From: Ascaphus truei
Taxonomy: Eukaryota; Chordata; Amphibia; Anura; Ascaphidae
DNA: 64,000 bases
Direction of reading: 5' to 3'
NCBI GenBank assembly: GCA_036426205.1
Contig: CM071570.1
Span: 75,065,977-75,129,976, forward strand
Shown: positions 43,986 to 54,774 of the stretch, piece by piece
Layout: each line of letters opens with the position of its first letter
Position numbering within the stretch: position 1 is the stretch's first letter
The notes under the pieces: model-generated
Database searches by the model: none
Told to the model about the DNA's origin: nothing
The model's input: only the letters and a program-made list of their open reading frames with translations
Made by a program: the position numbers and the translations under genes

Positions 43986-44387
43986 TATTTGATCTATACC
44001 ACGGACGGATGCACGCATTTATGGAGTTCAAGGGGTCTATCATGTGAGTCATTTATCTATATATATACTACATTGTGACTGTGACTATAGGGTATCTGCA
44101 TGGCTCCAGCCTTTGGTTCAGGATACCATCCCTCTCCATAGTGATTACACTAGGAGTCCCTTTATATAAGGGCTTTTTTGTGGTTTCATTTTGAGGGTGG
44201 CCATATGTTTTTCTGTCCATATTAGGCTTTATTTGGTGAGCTATATACCCTGTCACATGTCTATACATTTGCACTGATTTGACTTAACCCTTGACTCCTG
44301 GGCTATATTGCCTACATTGAACCATCCTGGGAATTAGAAGCACCATACGGAGATTTATTTCTCATCTTTTGCTATGGTATGTGGCTT

Positions 44388-45360
44388 GTTCGCTTTCTCA
44401 AAAAATTTCCTTCTTGACCAATTTAGAGAGTTATCAGCCCATTAGGTTAAGAGTAGGTTCAGTTCAATGTTAACATTTTTATTTCTTTAATGGTGGCCGG
44501 ACTGTTATCTTGTTTATGTTTTTTTGAGAGGGCATTCGTTTTGTCTGTAGCAGCATCATTTTTGCATTCCTTTCTCTCTTTCTTTTGGCTGCAATACTGA
44601 TCAAAGCGCCTCGTAGTTTTGCTATATGTTTCCCAGAGAGTCGAATGAGAATCTACCTTATCTTTGTTCAGTCTAAAGAATTGGTCTATTTCACTATTTA
44701 TTAGCCGAGAGACTTCTGGGATTTTCAGAAGAGATTCATTAAGTTTCCAATTTGCGCCAGGTCTGTGCAGGCTTAATCGGGTGCACCATAGCTCTATTGG
44801 TGCATGATCTGACCATGAAATATCATGGATCCCATATGGGAGATCTTTGGTACCAGTCTGCTCGATACACAGAAAAAATCGATTCTGCTAGAGGTTGAGT
44901 GGGGGTGCGAAAAGAAGGTATAATCTCTTTCAAAGGGATGGAGCTCCCTCCATATATCTACGAGATTGTTTTTTCGTAGGCCTAACCTCAAATGGCTGGG
45001 TTGTCTTTGTTATTCATTCTAAGTTGGCCAGACATGTCTAATTTGGGGTTCAGGACCGCATTGAGATCGCCGGCTACTATCAACTGCCCTTTTGTTACTT
45101 TGTTTAGGATGCTAAAGACTTAGGTGAAAAAGGAAGGGTCGTGTTCGCAAGGGGAATATATTGAGGCTAGGGTTATAAGGTGAGCGTCAATTGAACCTGT
45201 GAGTATTAAATATCTACCCTCCTTGTCTTCTTTTACTGAGTCTATTTTGAATCAATCTATTATGGAAGATTATTGCAACTCCCCTTTTCTTTTTGGTCAA
45301 GGTAGATAAGTCTAAGATCTGATTTCTGCCTTTCTAACTAAGCCCACTTTACATTGCTCT
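44388..45360 (-). pseudogene. L1/Tx1-type LINE ORF2: AP endonuclease part
   Basis: Minus-strand blocks: KEDKEGRYLILTGSIDAH, LASIYSPCEHDPSFF, LIVAGDLNAVLNPKLD, YTFFSHPHSTSSRIDFF. GDLN and the SRIDFF block are L1-clade APE motifs. Stops interrupt the frame. The N-terminal approximately 70 residues are missing at 45360, where PLE-associated sequence begins. The frame continues across the target duplication at 44374-44387 into the RT part at 36743. Confidence 0.82.
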
Positions 45361-45598
45361 TGTGGAGAGTGTGGTCTCTATCCCCCAACTCATTTGCTTA
45401 CCCCCAGTTATACCCCAGGGTCCTTATAGGCTGAGGGAGGCCAAGGGAAGGGATCCTCTAACTATATTGATGCTCTATGATCTCCCTCCCCCCACAGACC
45501 ACAGGGCACCACTTCGATGCTCAGAACCAGGGAGAGGGACTGCCACCTGGATCACAGCCCCAGAATCTAGAAAAAGCTTTATTCTCACAAGGTGCAAG

Positions 45599-45651
45599 CG
45601 GATCCTCTGACGCGTTTCAGCCTGCAAGGCCTTTGTCAAAGAGTGATCCGC
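45599..45651 (-). ncRNA. Hammerhead ribozyme, U3/A8 variant, long helix I
   Basis: Minus strand: GCGGATC(A)CTCT pairs with AGAGGATCCGC (11 bp, one bulged A). Core TTGACAA, stem II GGCC/GGCT with loop TTGCA, GAA, palindromic ACGCGT, C17 as predicted cleavage nucleotide. All conserved positions fit except the C3 to U / G8 to A pair change. Confidence 0.75.
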
Positions 45652-46185
45652 TTGCATAAAAGACACCCAGTTATAGTCTGTACAGATTGCCACACCTGTG
45701 TACCTTGCCCAAGGAACAAGCAACAGGTGCATACCATCAGACACCCACAACCTTGATGTGAATTAAAATATGACGCAATAAAAATGACCACATAAATGTC
45801 ATCAACAATATGTATGTATCTAATTACCCAGACAATGTATATAATAATAAAAAAACAAAATAATGTGTTAGTGATGAGGTCATAGTTAAAAACAAAGAAT
45901 TATATAAATGCACACAATGTGTTTTGTTAAAGCAATAAATCCATTTTGTTACTGTAATCATATACCCAATTACATGGAATAGATTGTATATAGAGAAAAT
46001 GAGATATTATCAAAATCAATGTTACCCCTAAGGGGTTAAGCAATATTGGTAACTTTATAAAAGATCACATTTTTACATTCAATAATATAGTCCGTAATGA
46101 TAGTACAACATGATAAATCTATCAACACATAGTTAATGGTTATATTTAAAACCTCAAGTAAATATATGGAGGCAACAAGCGGTGT

Positions 46186-46340
46186 AAAGGAAGGGGGAGG
46201 GGGGAGGGGAAAGGGGGGGAGGAGGGGGGGGGAGAGGGTATGGGACGGACTGGAGGTGGGGAGGGGGGGGAGGGCGGGAGAGGGAGGGGGGAGGGGAAAC
46301 GGGAGAGTGCGGGGGGGGGAGGGGGAAGGAAGGAAGAAAG
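46186..46340. repeat. G-rich purine tract
   Basis: A 150-bp G/A tract with many runs of four or more G on plus, in the 3' region of the PLE. Frames on the minus strand (PLPPPPSPP) are composition artefacts. Confidence 0.9.
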
Positions 46341-46377
46341 AGGATGAGGAACAAAAGAATATGGAAATGCAAATAAA

Positions 46378-47870
46378 TCAGTCATGAAGAAAATGTTTCA
46401 GTTCCCATTCCACATTTATACCATATGGTTGCAAAGTGTTAAGAGAAAAAATCCATGACATTTCCCTTTTGTTTAGACGGTTCAATCTGTCACCTCCTCT
46501 TACATGAGCAGCAATGTGTTCTGCGCCAAAAAATGTAAAATTCTTTAACCCGCCAAGCGGACATTGGGATAAATGTTTAGCTACCGGATGGAATAAAATC
46601 ATGTTTGTTTATTAGTCTGATATGCTCAGAAATTCTAACATACAATGATCTGACAGTTCTGCCTACATATCTGAAATTGCACCCACATGTGATCACGTAA
46701 ATGACATGAGTGGTTTGACAATTGATGAACGTGTTGATTCTATGTTTACTGTTGGGAAACAATGTGTGTATTCTTTTAGTAGGAGATGCGTACTTACAGT
46801 GGCTAACGTGTTGGCCTTTCTGAATGCGAACTTAGGACCTGATCTAGTGTATAATTCCAAATCTGTGTCCAATTTGAGTATGTTCCAATGTTTTGAAATT
46901 ATTTGTCGTATTTGTGATGCCTGTTTACTGTATTTTGTAATGAACAGTGGACTATCAGTAAACACCGTATTTTTGTGGCTATCACTTTTTTGTGTGTTAA
47001 TAGATCAACTCGATCCATAGAGTCAGCATTCAGAAATGCCAAGTCCACATTCTCTTGGGTATATCCTCTCGATAGAAACTTGGAACCCAATATTTTGGAA
47101 TGTTGTAAAAATGTTTCTCGGTTGGAGCAAAGACGTTTGTACCTCATAAACTGTCCTTTAGGTATGCCACAAATCAATGCTTTTGGGTGACTGCTATCTG
47201 CATGCAGATATGAATTCCTGGCGTGAGGTTTTGTAAAAATGTCCGTTTGTATACCTGTTGTTGGATCACCATGGATAGTCACATCAAGGTAATTGATTTT
47301 CTTAATGTTAGTTTCAAATGTGTAATGAAGATTCAGATTATTAGAGTTAATATTGTGAATAATATAGTGAATACTATCAAGATCACCATCCCATATGAAA
47401 ATCAAATAATCAATAAAACGTCTATAATAAATAATATTTGAACGAAACTTATTAGTGCTACCATAAATGTGTACAGATTCCCATAAGCCCATAAAGAGAT
47501 TAGCATATGAGGGTGCAAAAGAAGTCCCCATAGCTATGCCTTGTTTTTGTAAAAAAAAATTGTGAGTCAAAGAGAAAATAGTTATGTGTTAGTAAAAAAA
47601 GAATAGCATCATTAATAAAAGTGATCTGTGCCGTGGATAGTGACGAAAGTTGAAGGTAGTGATAAATGACTCGAAGGCCGTGTTGATGTTCAATAGTAGT
47701 GTACAATGATGTGACGTCCATGGTGACCCATCGGTCCCCTAGAGACATCAACAGTGCTGTGGTGTCTTCTATAAATGACGGTAAAGTTTTTACAATAGGC
47801 TGAAGGAGACTATGTTGAAGTGGTGCAACTTTAATAGCAGAATATGAACAAAACTGACAAGTTGTGGTAA
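46378..47870 (-). pseudogene. PLE reverse transcriptase plus GIY-YIG endonuclease
   Basis: RT blocks: SLGDRWVTMDVTSLYTTIEH, FINDAILFLLTHNYF, QKQGIAMGTSFAPSYANLFM, then YYRRFIDYLIFIWDGD (DD box reads DY), KINYLDVTI and FLSRGYTQENVDLAF. The linker (QIRQIISKHWNILKLDTDLE; GPKFAFRKANTLATV) leads to the nuclease VIYVITCGCNFRYVGRTVR with YVRISEH, and C-terminus WIFSLNTLQPYGIN. About 500 residues remain over several frames. Frameshifts at about 47500, 46900 and 46600 and the DD-to-DY change make it non-functional. The N-terminus is lost. Confidence 0.88.
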
Positions 47871-47929
47871 GACCCCTTAAAGAGCTTAATTGATCTTAAT
47901 TGGATCAATTAAGGGACTTGTCCTTCCAA

Positions 47930-48868
47930 TTTTGTGCTGCTGTCTTCATTTCCCTCCACGCTGGATCAGGGGAGGATGCCTCTTCAACCTGCAGGTTAGT
48001 TGAATCTGTACTTAGGCCTACTTTTCGCAGGAAGGCCTCGCGGTCCTCTGGGCGTCTCAGGGTGATAACCGCACCGTTTTTTAGTACTAGAAGCCTGAAG
48101 GGGAAAACCCAGCGATACCAGATCTCCTTGTCTCTTAGGGATTTTGTCAGGTAGGAGATTTCTCCTTTTAGTTAGGGTGGTCGGGAACAAGTCCTGAAAG
48201 ACCATTAATTGGACTCCTTCAAATTCTACATTACTGGTGGCCCTTGTGATTTGGCTAAAGTTTCCTTCACACGGTAAAAGTGTAACCTTATTATTATCTC
48301 GCGGGGGGTCCCCTGGCTGGGGTCTGGATCTAAGAGCTCTATGGCATCAATCCAAGTGTAGGTCCACTTCAGACTTATCTGGGAACATGTGCGTCAGCCA
48401 TTTTGAGACGTAATCCTCAGGGTCAGTTATATACTCTTGCACCCCTCTTAAACCAATATTATTATGCCTGTCCCTATTCTCTGTGTCTTCTTGTTTGTCA
48501 GTCAGGTCATTTATCAGGGACTTTAGATGGGCCGTTGTTTTTTCATTCTTCTGGAGATCTTTAATAGTTGAATCTAGGCACTTTTCAATTGCATCAGTTC
48601 TATCTCCTATGCTGTTGACATCCCTTCTTAACTCTGTAATTTCTCTTTCTAAAAATGCTTTTATTTCGCCACAGAATTATTTTAGGTCGCTCCTTGTGAC
48701 CCACTGCTGATCTCTTTTATCCCCTTGATCCTCCGATCTGTCCCTTTCCGAATCCGATCCCTCCCGTGGTGTCGGGGCCCTCGAGCCTCCCGCTCACTCC
48801 AAATCTCCTTTACTGAAATAATCCGTTGAAACAGAGGATGATCGCCGCGATTTTGCTCTCGTTGCCAT
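47930..48868 (-). pseudogene. L1/Tx1-type ORF1 protein
   Basis: From Met at 48868: MATRAKSRRSSSVSTDYFSK, then a coiled coil (IKAFLEREITELRRDVNSIG; DAIEKCLDSTIKDLQ), the DTENRDRHNNIGLRGV block and CHRALRSRPQPGDPPRDN, then VMVFQDL-type RRM/CTD sequence and LPAKSRP near the end. This is standard L1-clade ORF1p organisation. A few in-frame stops are present (near residue 30 and after SDLK). It may be the ORF1 of the LINE whose ORF2 is at 33385-45360, with a PLE inserted between. Confidence 0.8.
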
Positions 48869-48989
48869 CTCTTAGGATTCCGGTTCTAGTTTAGTGTTCA
48901 CTTTTTTATACGCAGTTGCGCCGGTTGAATGCTTAACTAGTGCTGTGAGGGATGGAGCTTACAATCTAAGCTGCCATCCACATAGCCAT

Positions 48990-49460
48990 CGTGCATGCGC
49001 CCCCCGTTCTTTCTTCTTCTTCTTTTTTTTTTTTTTTTATGTATTTTTAGCATTAGTAGTGTGATTTGTTTCATCACTTTTTCCCCATGCCCCTCTTTAT
49101 TTATTTGCATTTATTATTGTATAGGGTTGAATTTGAAAATTGTTTTTGCAATATACATTTGTGCGGTTTGCATTCAGGGCAGGAATATGATAGAAGGTAT
49201 GCAAATTGCTGAAATGCGCATAACGTAAAAAAAGAAAAACAAAAAAGGTATACCATCAGTCAGTAGAAAATAATATATTAAAAGATACTCAACAACTATT
49301 CAAAGTTACAGCATAGAAGGTAATACAGCGCCCAATGAAGGAAGGAAGTCTACATGGGAACTCCATCTACAGGATTGATTAACTTTATGGTGTAATGTAC
49401 AGTAACTGTGTGTGATAGCTCAGTGTGACCTCAATTAATTTTGCATTTAATGTGATACAT
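48990..49460. other. No recognisable gene
   Basis: Poly-T/T-rich start (49018-49040) and AT-rich sequence leading into the hammerhead. Confidence 0.4.
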
Positions 49461-49461
49461 T

Positions 49462-49503
49462 GTTAGCCTGATTAAGGTGTAAGGACACTGAAACGTTGCT
49501 TGG
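49462..49503 (+). ncRNA. Hammerhead-like motif
   Basis: CTGATTA, stem II GTGT/ACAC with loop AAGG, then TGAAACGTT. C3 is kept but G8 is U. Helix I is at most 3 bp (AGC/GCT). 'ataataaatta' follows about 20 nt later. Confidence 0.5.
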
Positions 49504-49573
49504 CCATATTTTAAGTGTATTTAATAATAAATTATCACCTTTATTTGCAAAAACTATATATATATATATGTAA

Positions 49574-49694
49574 TGCAGAATACATGAGTATTTTTATTTG
49601 GATGAACAATTTATGTTATAGGATAAGCTTTCGAGAGTTTTCCTCTCTTCCTCAGGTCAGCGATACCTAATACTGAAGAACTCATGTATTCTGC
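49574..49694. repeat. Small hairpin element enclosing a hammerhead-like motif
   Basis: Inverted 14-bp ends GCAGAATACATGAG and CTCATGTATTCTGC around about 90 bp. This repeats on a small scale the arrangement at 24442-24673. Confidence 0.65.
49621..49660 (-). ncRNA. Hammerhead-like motif with AAGCTT helix III
   Basis: Minus strand: CTGAGGA (all core positions correct), stem II GAGAG/CTCTC with a 5-nt loop, GAA, palindromic AAGCTT, A17. Helix I is not evident, so a full ribozyme is not proven. Confidence 0.55.
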
Positions 49695-49721
49695 AACTGG
49701 ACTAATACGGCTATTTCCGTT

Positions 49722-49780
49722 GTTATATATATATATATATATATAATATATATATATAATATATATAAATATAATATATG

Positions 49781-49817
<37 letters not shown>

Positions 49818-49842
49818 TATATATATATATATATATAATTAT
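49722..49842. repeat. (AT)n repeat
   Basis: Long imperfect TA run with short AATATA interruptions. Confidence 0.95.
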
Positions 49843-50052
49843 GCTATGGAGCTGGCGCTTCTTTCTTTTGTTTTAACTGGTTCCTGATCTGAATTTTCAT
49901 CTTCACTTCATGTGTTTGGTTCTTGTTTAATTATTTGGTGTTATATTAACTAATTGATTATTTAAAAAAAAATTGATATTGATTATATTTATGCACATAT
50001 GCTAATTGACACCTTATCCACTATACACTTTAGCTCTACTCTTTGTTTGTTT

Positions 50053-50135
50053 AATATATATATATATATCATATATATATATATATATGTATATTAATAT
50101 ATATATATATATATATATATAATAATAATATAACA
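50053..50135. repeat. (AT)n repeat
   Basis: Second TA run, ending in AATAATAATATAAC. Confidence 0.95.
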
Positions 50136-51600
50136 ATAAAGTTAAATCCAACGGTATGACTCATCTGCATGTCTTAGGCAGGTCTGCAACCCCACCTTTC
50201 ACCATTATCACCAAGCACACAGCACTTCCACTGCAGCAAGGGATTCTGGGGAATGACATGCAAATATATATTTATAACTTTTTCTTTACCAGGCCTTCAA
50301 TTTCATTATTGTTTTCTTCTTTTTTCCCTGCATTGGATGCACAAAGCTACCCAGAACCATGGGGGGGAGGGGAGGGGTGAAGTGAATCCAAGAAAGTTAG
50401 TTCTTCTTTTACTTTTTTGCACTTTAGAATGGCCATTTATTAGAGCAAGTAATAATAATAATAAAAAAACTATAACAAACCAGAATGGTCGCGTTCACTT
50501 TATGGTCTAATATATTAAATGCAAGTTTATGTTGTTTACTTGTTTCTGTGCTACCAAGTAGCACTAAAGTATTTTTTACATTTTAAGACCCAGGGTAGAA
50601 TTAATCAATAGGTTTTCAGCAAGTCGCAATGCCAGTTAATGACCCCATTTAATTGCAACTGGTAGTAAAAAAAATATGCTTATTGCCAAGAGAAGAGCAA
50701 TTGTTATGAAGGTCTAAGTTGTAAATACTGGCGCAGAGAGTCATTACTAATATTTTGTAGTGGGCCAGTTTTCCAATTCAACCCGGTCTGACGGTCTCTC
50801 AGACAATCAATATTATGTATACTGTATATATTTGTAAAAGAGGAGATTTGTAGATCAATAACTTTAAGGCTAGTTTTGTTTATCAAGGAATATAATTATA
50901 TATTGTATTTACAATTTTGTTGAAGCCCTGTGTTTAAGCCCATTCAATAGCAGTTAAATCCTTTTGGAAAGAGCATACAATGCTACTAATGCTTGAACTT
51001 CAATGGTTTCACAGTATTTAATGGTTTATGGAACTGAACGACACACTAACAATCCTTGGATCAGACATCAACCTCATCTAAAGTATGTAAAATGAAAGCA
51101 CGGTGCTGTTCAATGCATAATGAGATAACTGCAGTTGCAGACCTTCAATATATATATAACTAAATTCCCAACAATATTAACCATTGGAAGAGCGTAGGAA
51201 GATAAATTACACTGTGTAAAGCAGTTTTCCTTGGAAGTATGAAATGTCAAAACATTATTAAAATTGCAATATTATAATAGAATAAAAACAGTTTGCTACA
51301 GGCAAATCAACTGAATATCAGTAAATGTAGGGTCATATATTATACAATTACAATGTTACAAGAATGATAGTACTGTATATGAGAAACTAGTCCTCAATCT
51401 CATAGTGGATATTTCAGATGATTTGGAGTGACCATCCTAGCAATACACTGCCATGTAATAACCAGGGGCAGGCTGGCCAGAGGGCATTTCCCCCCGGTTA
51501 TCGACAACGGGGATGGACTGTAAAGATTTGGGCCAGCAGCCTCCATGGAAGAGCGAAAACTGCAGTTTGGCTGCTCCTCTGGGCCCATCCTCTCTGCATC
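50136..51600. other. No recognisable gene
   Basis: AT-rich, no family motifs. Confidence 0.4.
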
Positions 51601-51639
51601 CCCTCCTGTTGGTTCCTGCAGGTATGTGTATGTAAGTCA

Positions 51640-52165
51640 GTTAATGTGTGTTGGTCCGTTTGTGTGTTAGTTTGTGTGTTAGTCGTAATGTGTCTGAATC
51701 AGTGCTAGTTTTCATGTGTGAGTCTGTGCTGCTCAATGTGTGTCTGTGAGTCCCTGCTGGCCAGTGTGTGTGTGTGCTGGTCAGTGTGAGCCTATGCTAG
51801 TCAGAGTTTTTGATGGGCAGGGTGTGTGAGAGTTTGTGTTGGTCAGTATGTGTCTGTAAAGCTGTTCTGGTCAGTCTGAGTGTGTGCTGATCAGTTTTTC
51901 AGTGTTTTTTTCTAATCAGTGTGTGATCATTTGTGCTGGTCAGTGGAATTCAGTAGTAATCAGTGTTTATGTGAGTCTGTGATGGTCAGTGTTTAAAAGT
52001 ATTTGCTGGTTAGTGTGAGTCCCTGTTGGTCAGTGTGTGCCTATGAATACTGGATTGTGTGTGAGTTTGTGCTGGTCAGTGTGGGTGTGCGTGTGTGCTG
52101 GTAGGTGTGTGAGAATTGGTTCTGGTCAATGTGAATCTGTGCCGGTCAGTGTTTGAGAATTTGAG
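51640..52165. repeat. Degenerate TG-rich minisatellite
   Basis: Diverged units around 'tgctggtcagtgtgtgagtc' over about 500 bp. It is much older in appearance than the TG minisatellite in element B but uses similar words. Confidence 0.85.
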
Positions 52166-52679
52166 CTGGCTAGTTTGTGTATGGGTGTTTGAGTGCTATG
52201 CAGGCTAGTGTCTGTGCATTTGTCAGCAGATCAGTATCTGTTTTGGAGACGGTATTATTTCTGTGTATGTGGAAAGTAAGTGGTATGTGTATATTATTAT
52301 GTGATTTGTTGTTTGCATGTGGTGAATGGATCATCTGTAAGCTTGTTCTTGTGTTAATGGTGCCTAAATATATAGTTGATATTTGTGGCTGCCTCTTTTT
52401 TGGCCAGAAGGCTACATTTGCCCCATATTGTAGTTAAAAATATGCCAGCCAGCCCTTGGTAATAACAGTACAGTGTATCTTATGAGTAACAGTCTTTTGG
52501 CTGTGAAGATCTAGAGGTTAAATATAATAACCTAAATGCCACAACATACAGTAGTAGGCTTTAAATTTATTTCCATTTAAAAGCAGGCACGTCTATACAG
52601 TACAGTGAATAATGCAGTCATCCCATAAATAGAAGGAATCTTTATTTAAATGTGTACATACAAAGATATTTTGTTTTGT

Positions 52680-52880
52680 TTTGTATTATTTTTATTTATT
52701 TATAAAAATGTTTTACCAGGAAGTAATACATTCTGAGTTACCTCTCGTTTTCAAGTATGTCCTTTGCAGAGTTATAAAAATACATGGTTACATTAAAAGA
52801 AAAGGATAAAACAGTCAATTCACAGACATTTCATGGACAGATAGAGTTGGAAAATTGGGTTCAGGGGATAAAGGGCTTGT
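52680..52880 (-). mobile_element. LINE 3'-UTR fragment (CR1/Rex-like)
   Basis: 'ttttaccaggaagtaataca', 'gagttacctctcgttttcaa' and 'acatggttacattaaa' are shared with 54780-54900, the tail of the LINE with coding sequence at 54930-55121. Here only the 3' UTR is present. Confidence 0.7.
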
Positions 52881-53339
52881 GATGTTCCGATTCAAATAGA
52901 GCAGCTTTAAATCACTTTAACATCACCAAACACCAGCCGAACGGCAGCAAATGGCTCATACTCTTTGGCTGCCCTTCAGCTGCGCCAAAGGCTGCCCGCC
53001 TTTGGGGCAACGCAAATGTACACTGGGGTGGTTGATTTTCAATGCAGCTGTGAACAAAAAGTTATTTCTGTCCTCTTGGCTCATTAACATTCCAGTAGGT
53101 GAGGTTGACATTCCATTAAGTACAGGCAACTGTTAACCCTTAGCATGCTGGTCCTGTGCAGATGGGAGCAGCTCTTGGGGAGCCCCATCAGGCAGTCCGC
53201 CTTTGGGGCAAAGCAGATGTGCATTTGAAATGTATTTTTTCTTATTAACTAATGTGATCATTAAAATATGCAATTACTACATTTGTTTTGTGTTTTCTCA
53301 CTTTAGAATTTTACAAATGGAGAATAGATTTCAAGAGCT

Positions 53340-53450
53340 CAAGTGTAATACCATCTATAAAAAAATGTCATGTCGGTCCAACAAAAGAGTCTTGGAAGAT
53401 CAAGTTCCAAATAGAGCACATCTGTTTTTATGTTCCATTTGTTAATTCAA
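53340..53450 (+). pseudogene. Probable PLE endonuclease scrap
   Basis: PSIKKCHVGPTKESWKIKFQ followed by IEHI resembles the nuclease core C-YVG-T-R-WK-R--EHI with Y to H. No flanking domain remains. Confidence 0.4.
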
Positions 53451-53459
53451 GAAAACTTA

Positions 53460-54770
53460 TCAGTATAAATAGAGTCTGTTGTAAGTCAGTGTAAGGAAGT
53501 GTAAGGAAGTCATGGGCTTTCATTTTTTATATAAATATGCCTCTGTGCAAATGTTTTGTAGCTTCTTCAATGGGATTATTTCACAAAACATGTCAAGCCC
53601 ATAAAAATAATTAATCACTTGTGTTTAATTTGTTTTCAACTTATTTTTAATTGTATTCTTTCTTGGAAACCTTGGTACTGGGTTTGGAATAAATGTGACA
53701 GCTTAAAGAAAATAGTAAATAAATTAAAACATTATTCTATGCGTAATTATAGCTTGCTGGACCAGGGGCTGAACATAAGAATCTTCAAAAATTGCATTTT
53801 ATGCTCTACTAAGCTTCGAATAAAGTAATGCAAGTAGTGAAGATAAGTTACAAATGGGTTTTAATTGGACCATCTTTACTGATTAATGAGTTGTCCCAAA
53901 AATTGTGAGACTGGAGAAACTGCTGACATTTTTCCTAGTTTTAATCACTTTCAATTAAATCAAATGTTTCTATAGATCTTTTTTAATTTTAGGAAATTCT
54001 ATAAACCAAACCACAGCAATAACCATAATTTTGTGTTAAAATCACAAAAAAGTTGCCAGAAAATCACCATTCAAGTACAAATTCCTACTAATTGTAGTTA
54101 ATGTCAGAGTTAACACAGGATTGTATTGCAGTACTCCACACTGACAATTTGTGATCTGTAATTAATAAAACTGTGAATCAAGCTTGAAGGAAGGATTCTT
54201 AGCAACATATGGCAAACTTGTTGATTATTATGAATATGGTCTTCTGGAAAAAAGATGCTTTCCTATTTAAAATAGGAACGAGGCTTAGGACAAAATAATC
54301 AGATTGGTGGTGTTGCCATACTGTATATGCTAAAATAACATTAATTTTTAGAATACTATTTGCACAGATCTCTTTTTTGATCATAGCACTGCTGAATGAA
54401 TTATAAAACATTTGCATGGGAGTTATACCTCCCTTTCAGTTTACTTCAGGTGATCTTATCCTGGCCTTTCAGCAACCTCATAAAACACTAACTGCTCTAG
54501 GATAATACACTCCAAATTACCGTTTTCCATGTTATGTACTGTATGTGTTTCCTCTTTCATTTACTGTTTAGCTGCCAAAAAACCCCAAAGCAGTGTTGCT
54601 GACAGCTGAGGTAATTTGAGCAGTGATTGTTCCGTTCAATACCTCTGAGGAGAGAACATTCACAAGCTTCACAGATTAATTGAATCTGAATGCAAACACT
54701 AGTGCCGTTAGCATCTTCATCTGAAACCTTGGAAGATGTTTCCATAGTACTACTGTACTAGCATTTCATT
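53460..54770. other. No recognisable gene
   Basis: AT-rich sequence without motifs on either strand. Confidence 0.4.
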
Positions 54771-54774
54771 TATT

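Larger units (their letters stand above)
36744..44373 (-). mobile_element. 7.6-kb composite PLE inserted in the L1 ORF2
   Basis: Flanked by a 14-bp target duplication ATGGTATGTGGCTT (36730-36743 and 44374-44387). Removing the insert rejoins the L1 frame as FFEKANKPHTMLANKL. Layout on minus from the right: a terminal block, an inverted pseudo-LTR with hammerhead (about 43790-43985, plus), unrelated tandem sequence, TIR element B, then the endonuclease (37783-38430), a long AT-rich 3' region, and a forward pseudo-LTR with hammerhead (36857-36908). The RT is missing. Confidence 0.8.
45400..47885 (-). mobile_element. PLE, 5'-truncated, with 3' hammerhead
   Basis: Carries RT and endonuclease (46378-47870), a 0.7-kb 3' region and a hammerhead (45599-45651). 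After the ribozyme come 'gtgagaataaagc' and about 200 bp of tail. Exact ends and target duplication were not resolved. It separates L1 ORF1 (right) from ORF2 (left). Confidence 0.7.

Noticed and set aside
45640..45662. TATA-like box before the hammerhead at 45599
   Set aside because: The ATAAAAG-like word is on the plus strand while the ribozyme is on minus, so the orientation is wrong.
46136..46387. Frames rich in G/R on plus and P on minus
   Set aside because: Composition artefact of a purine tract.
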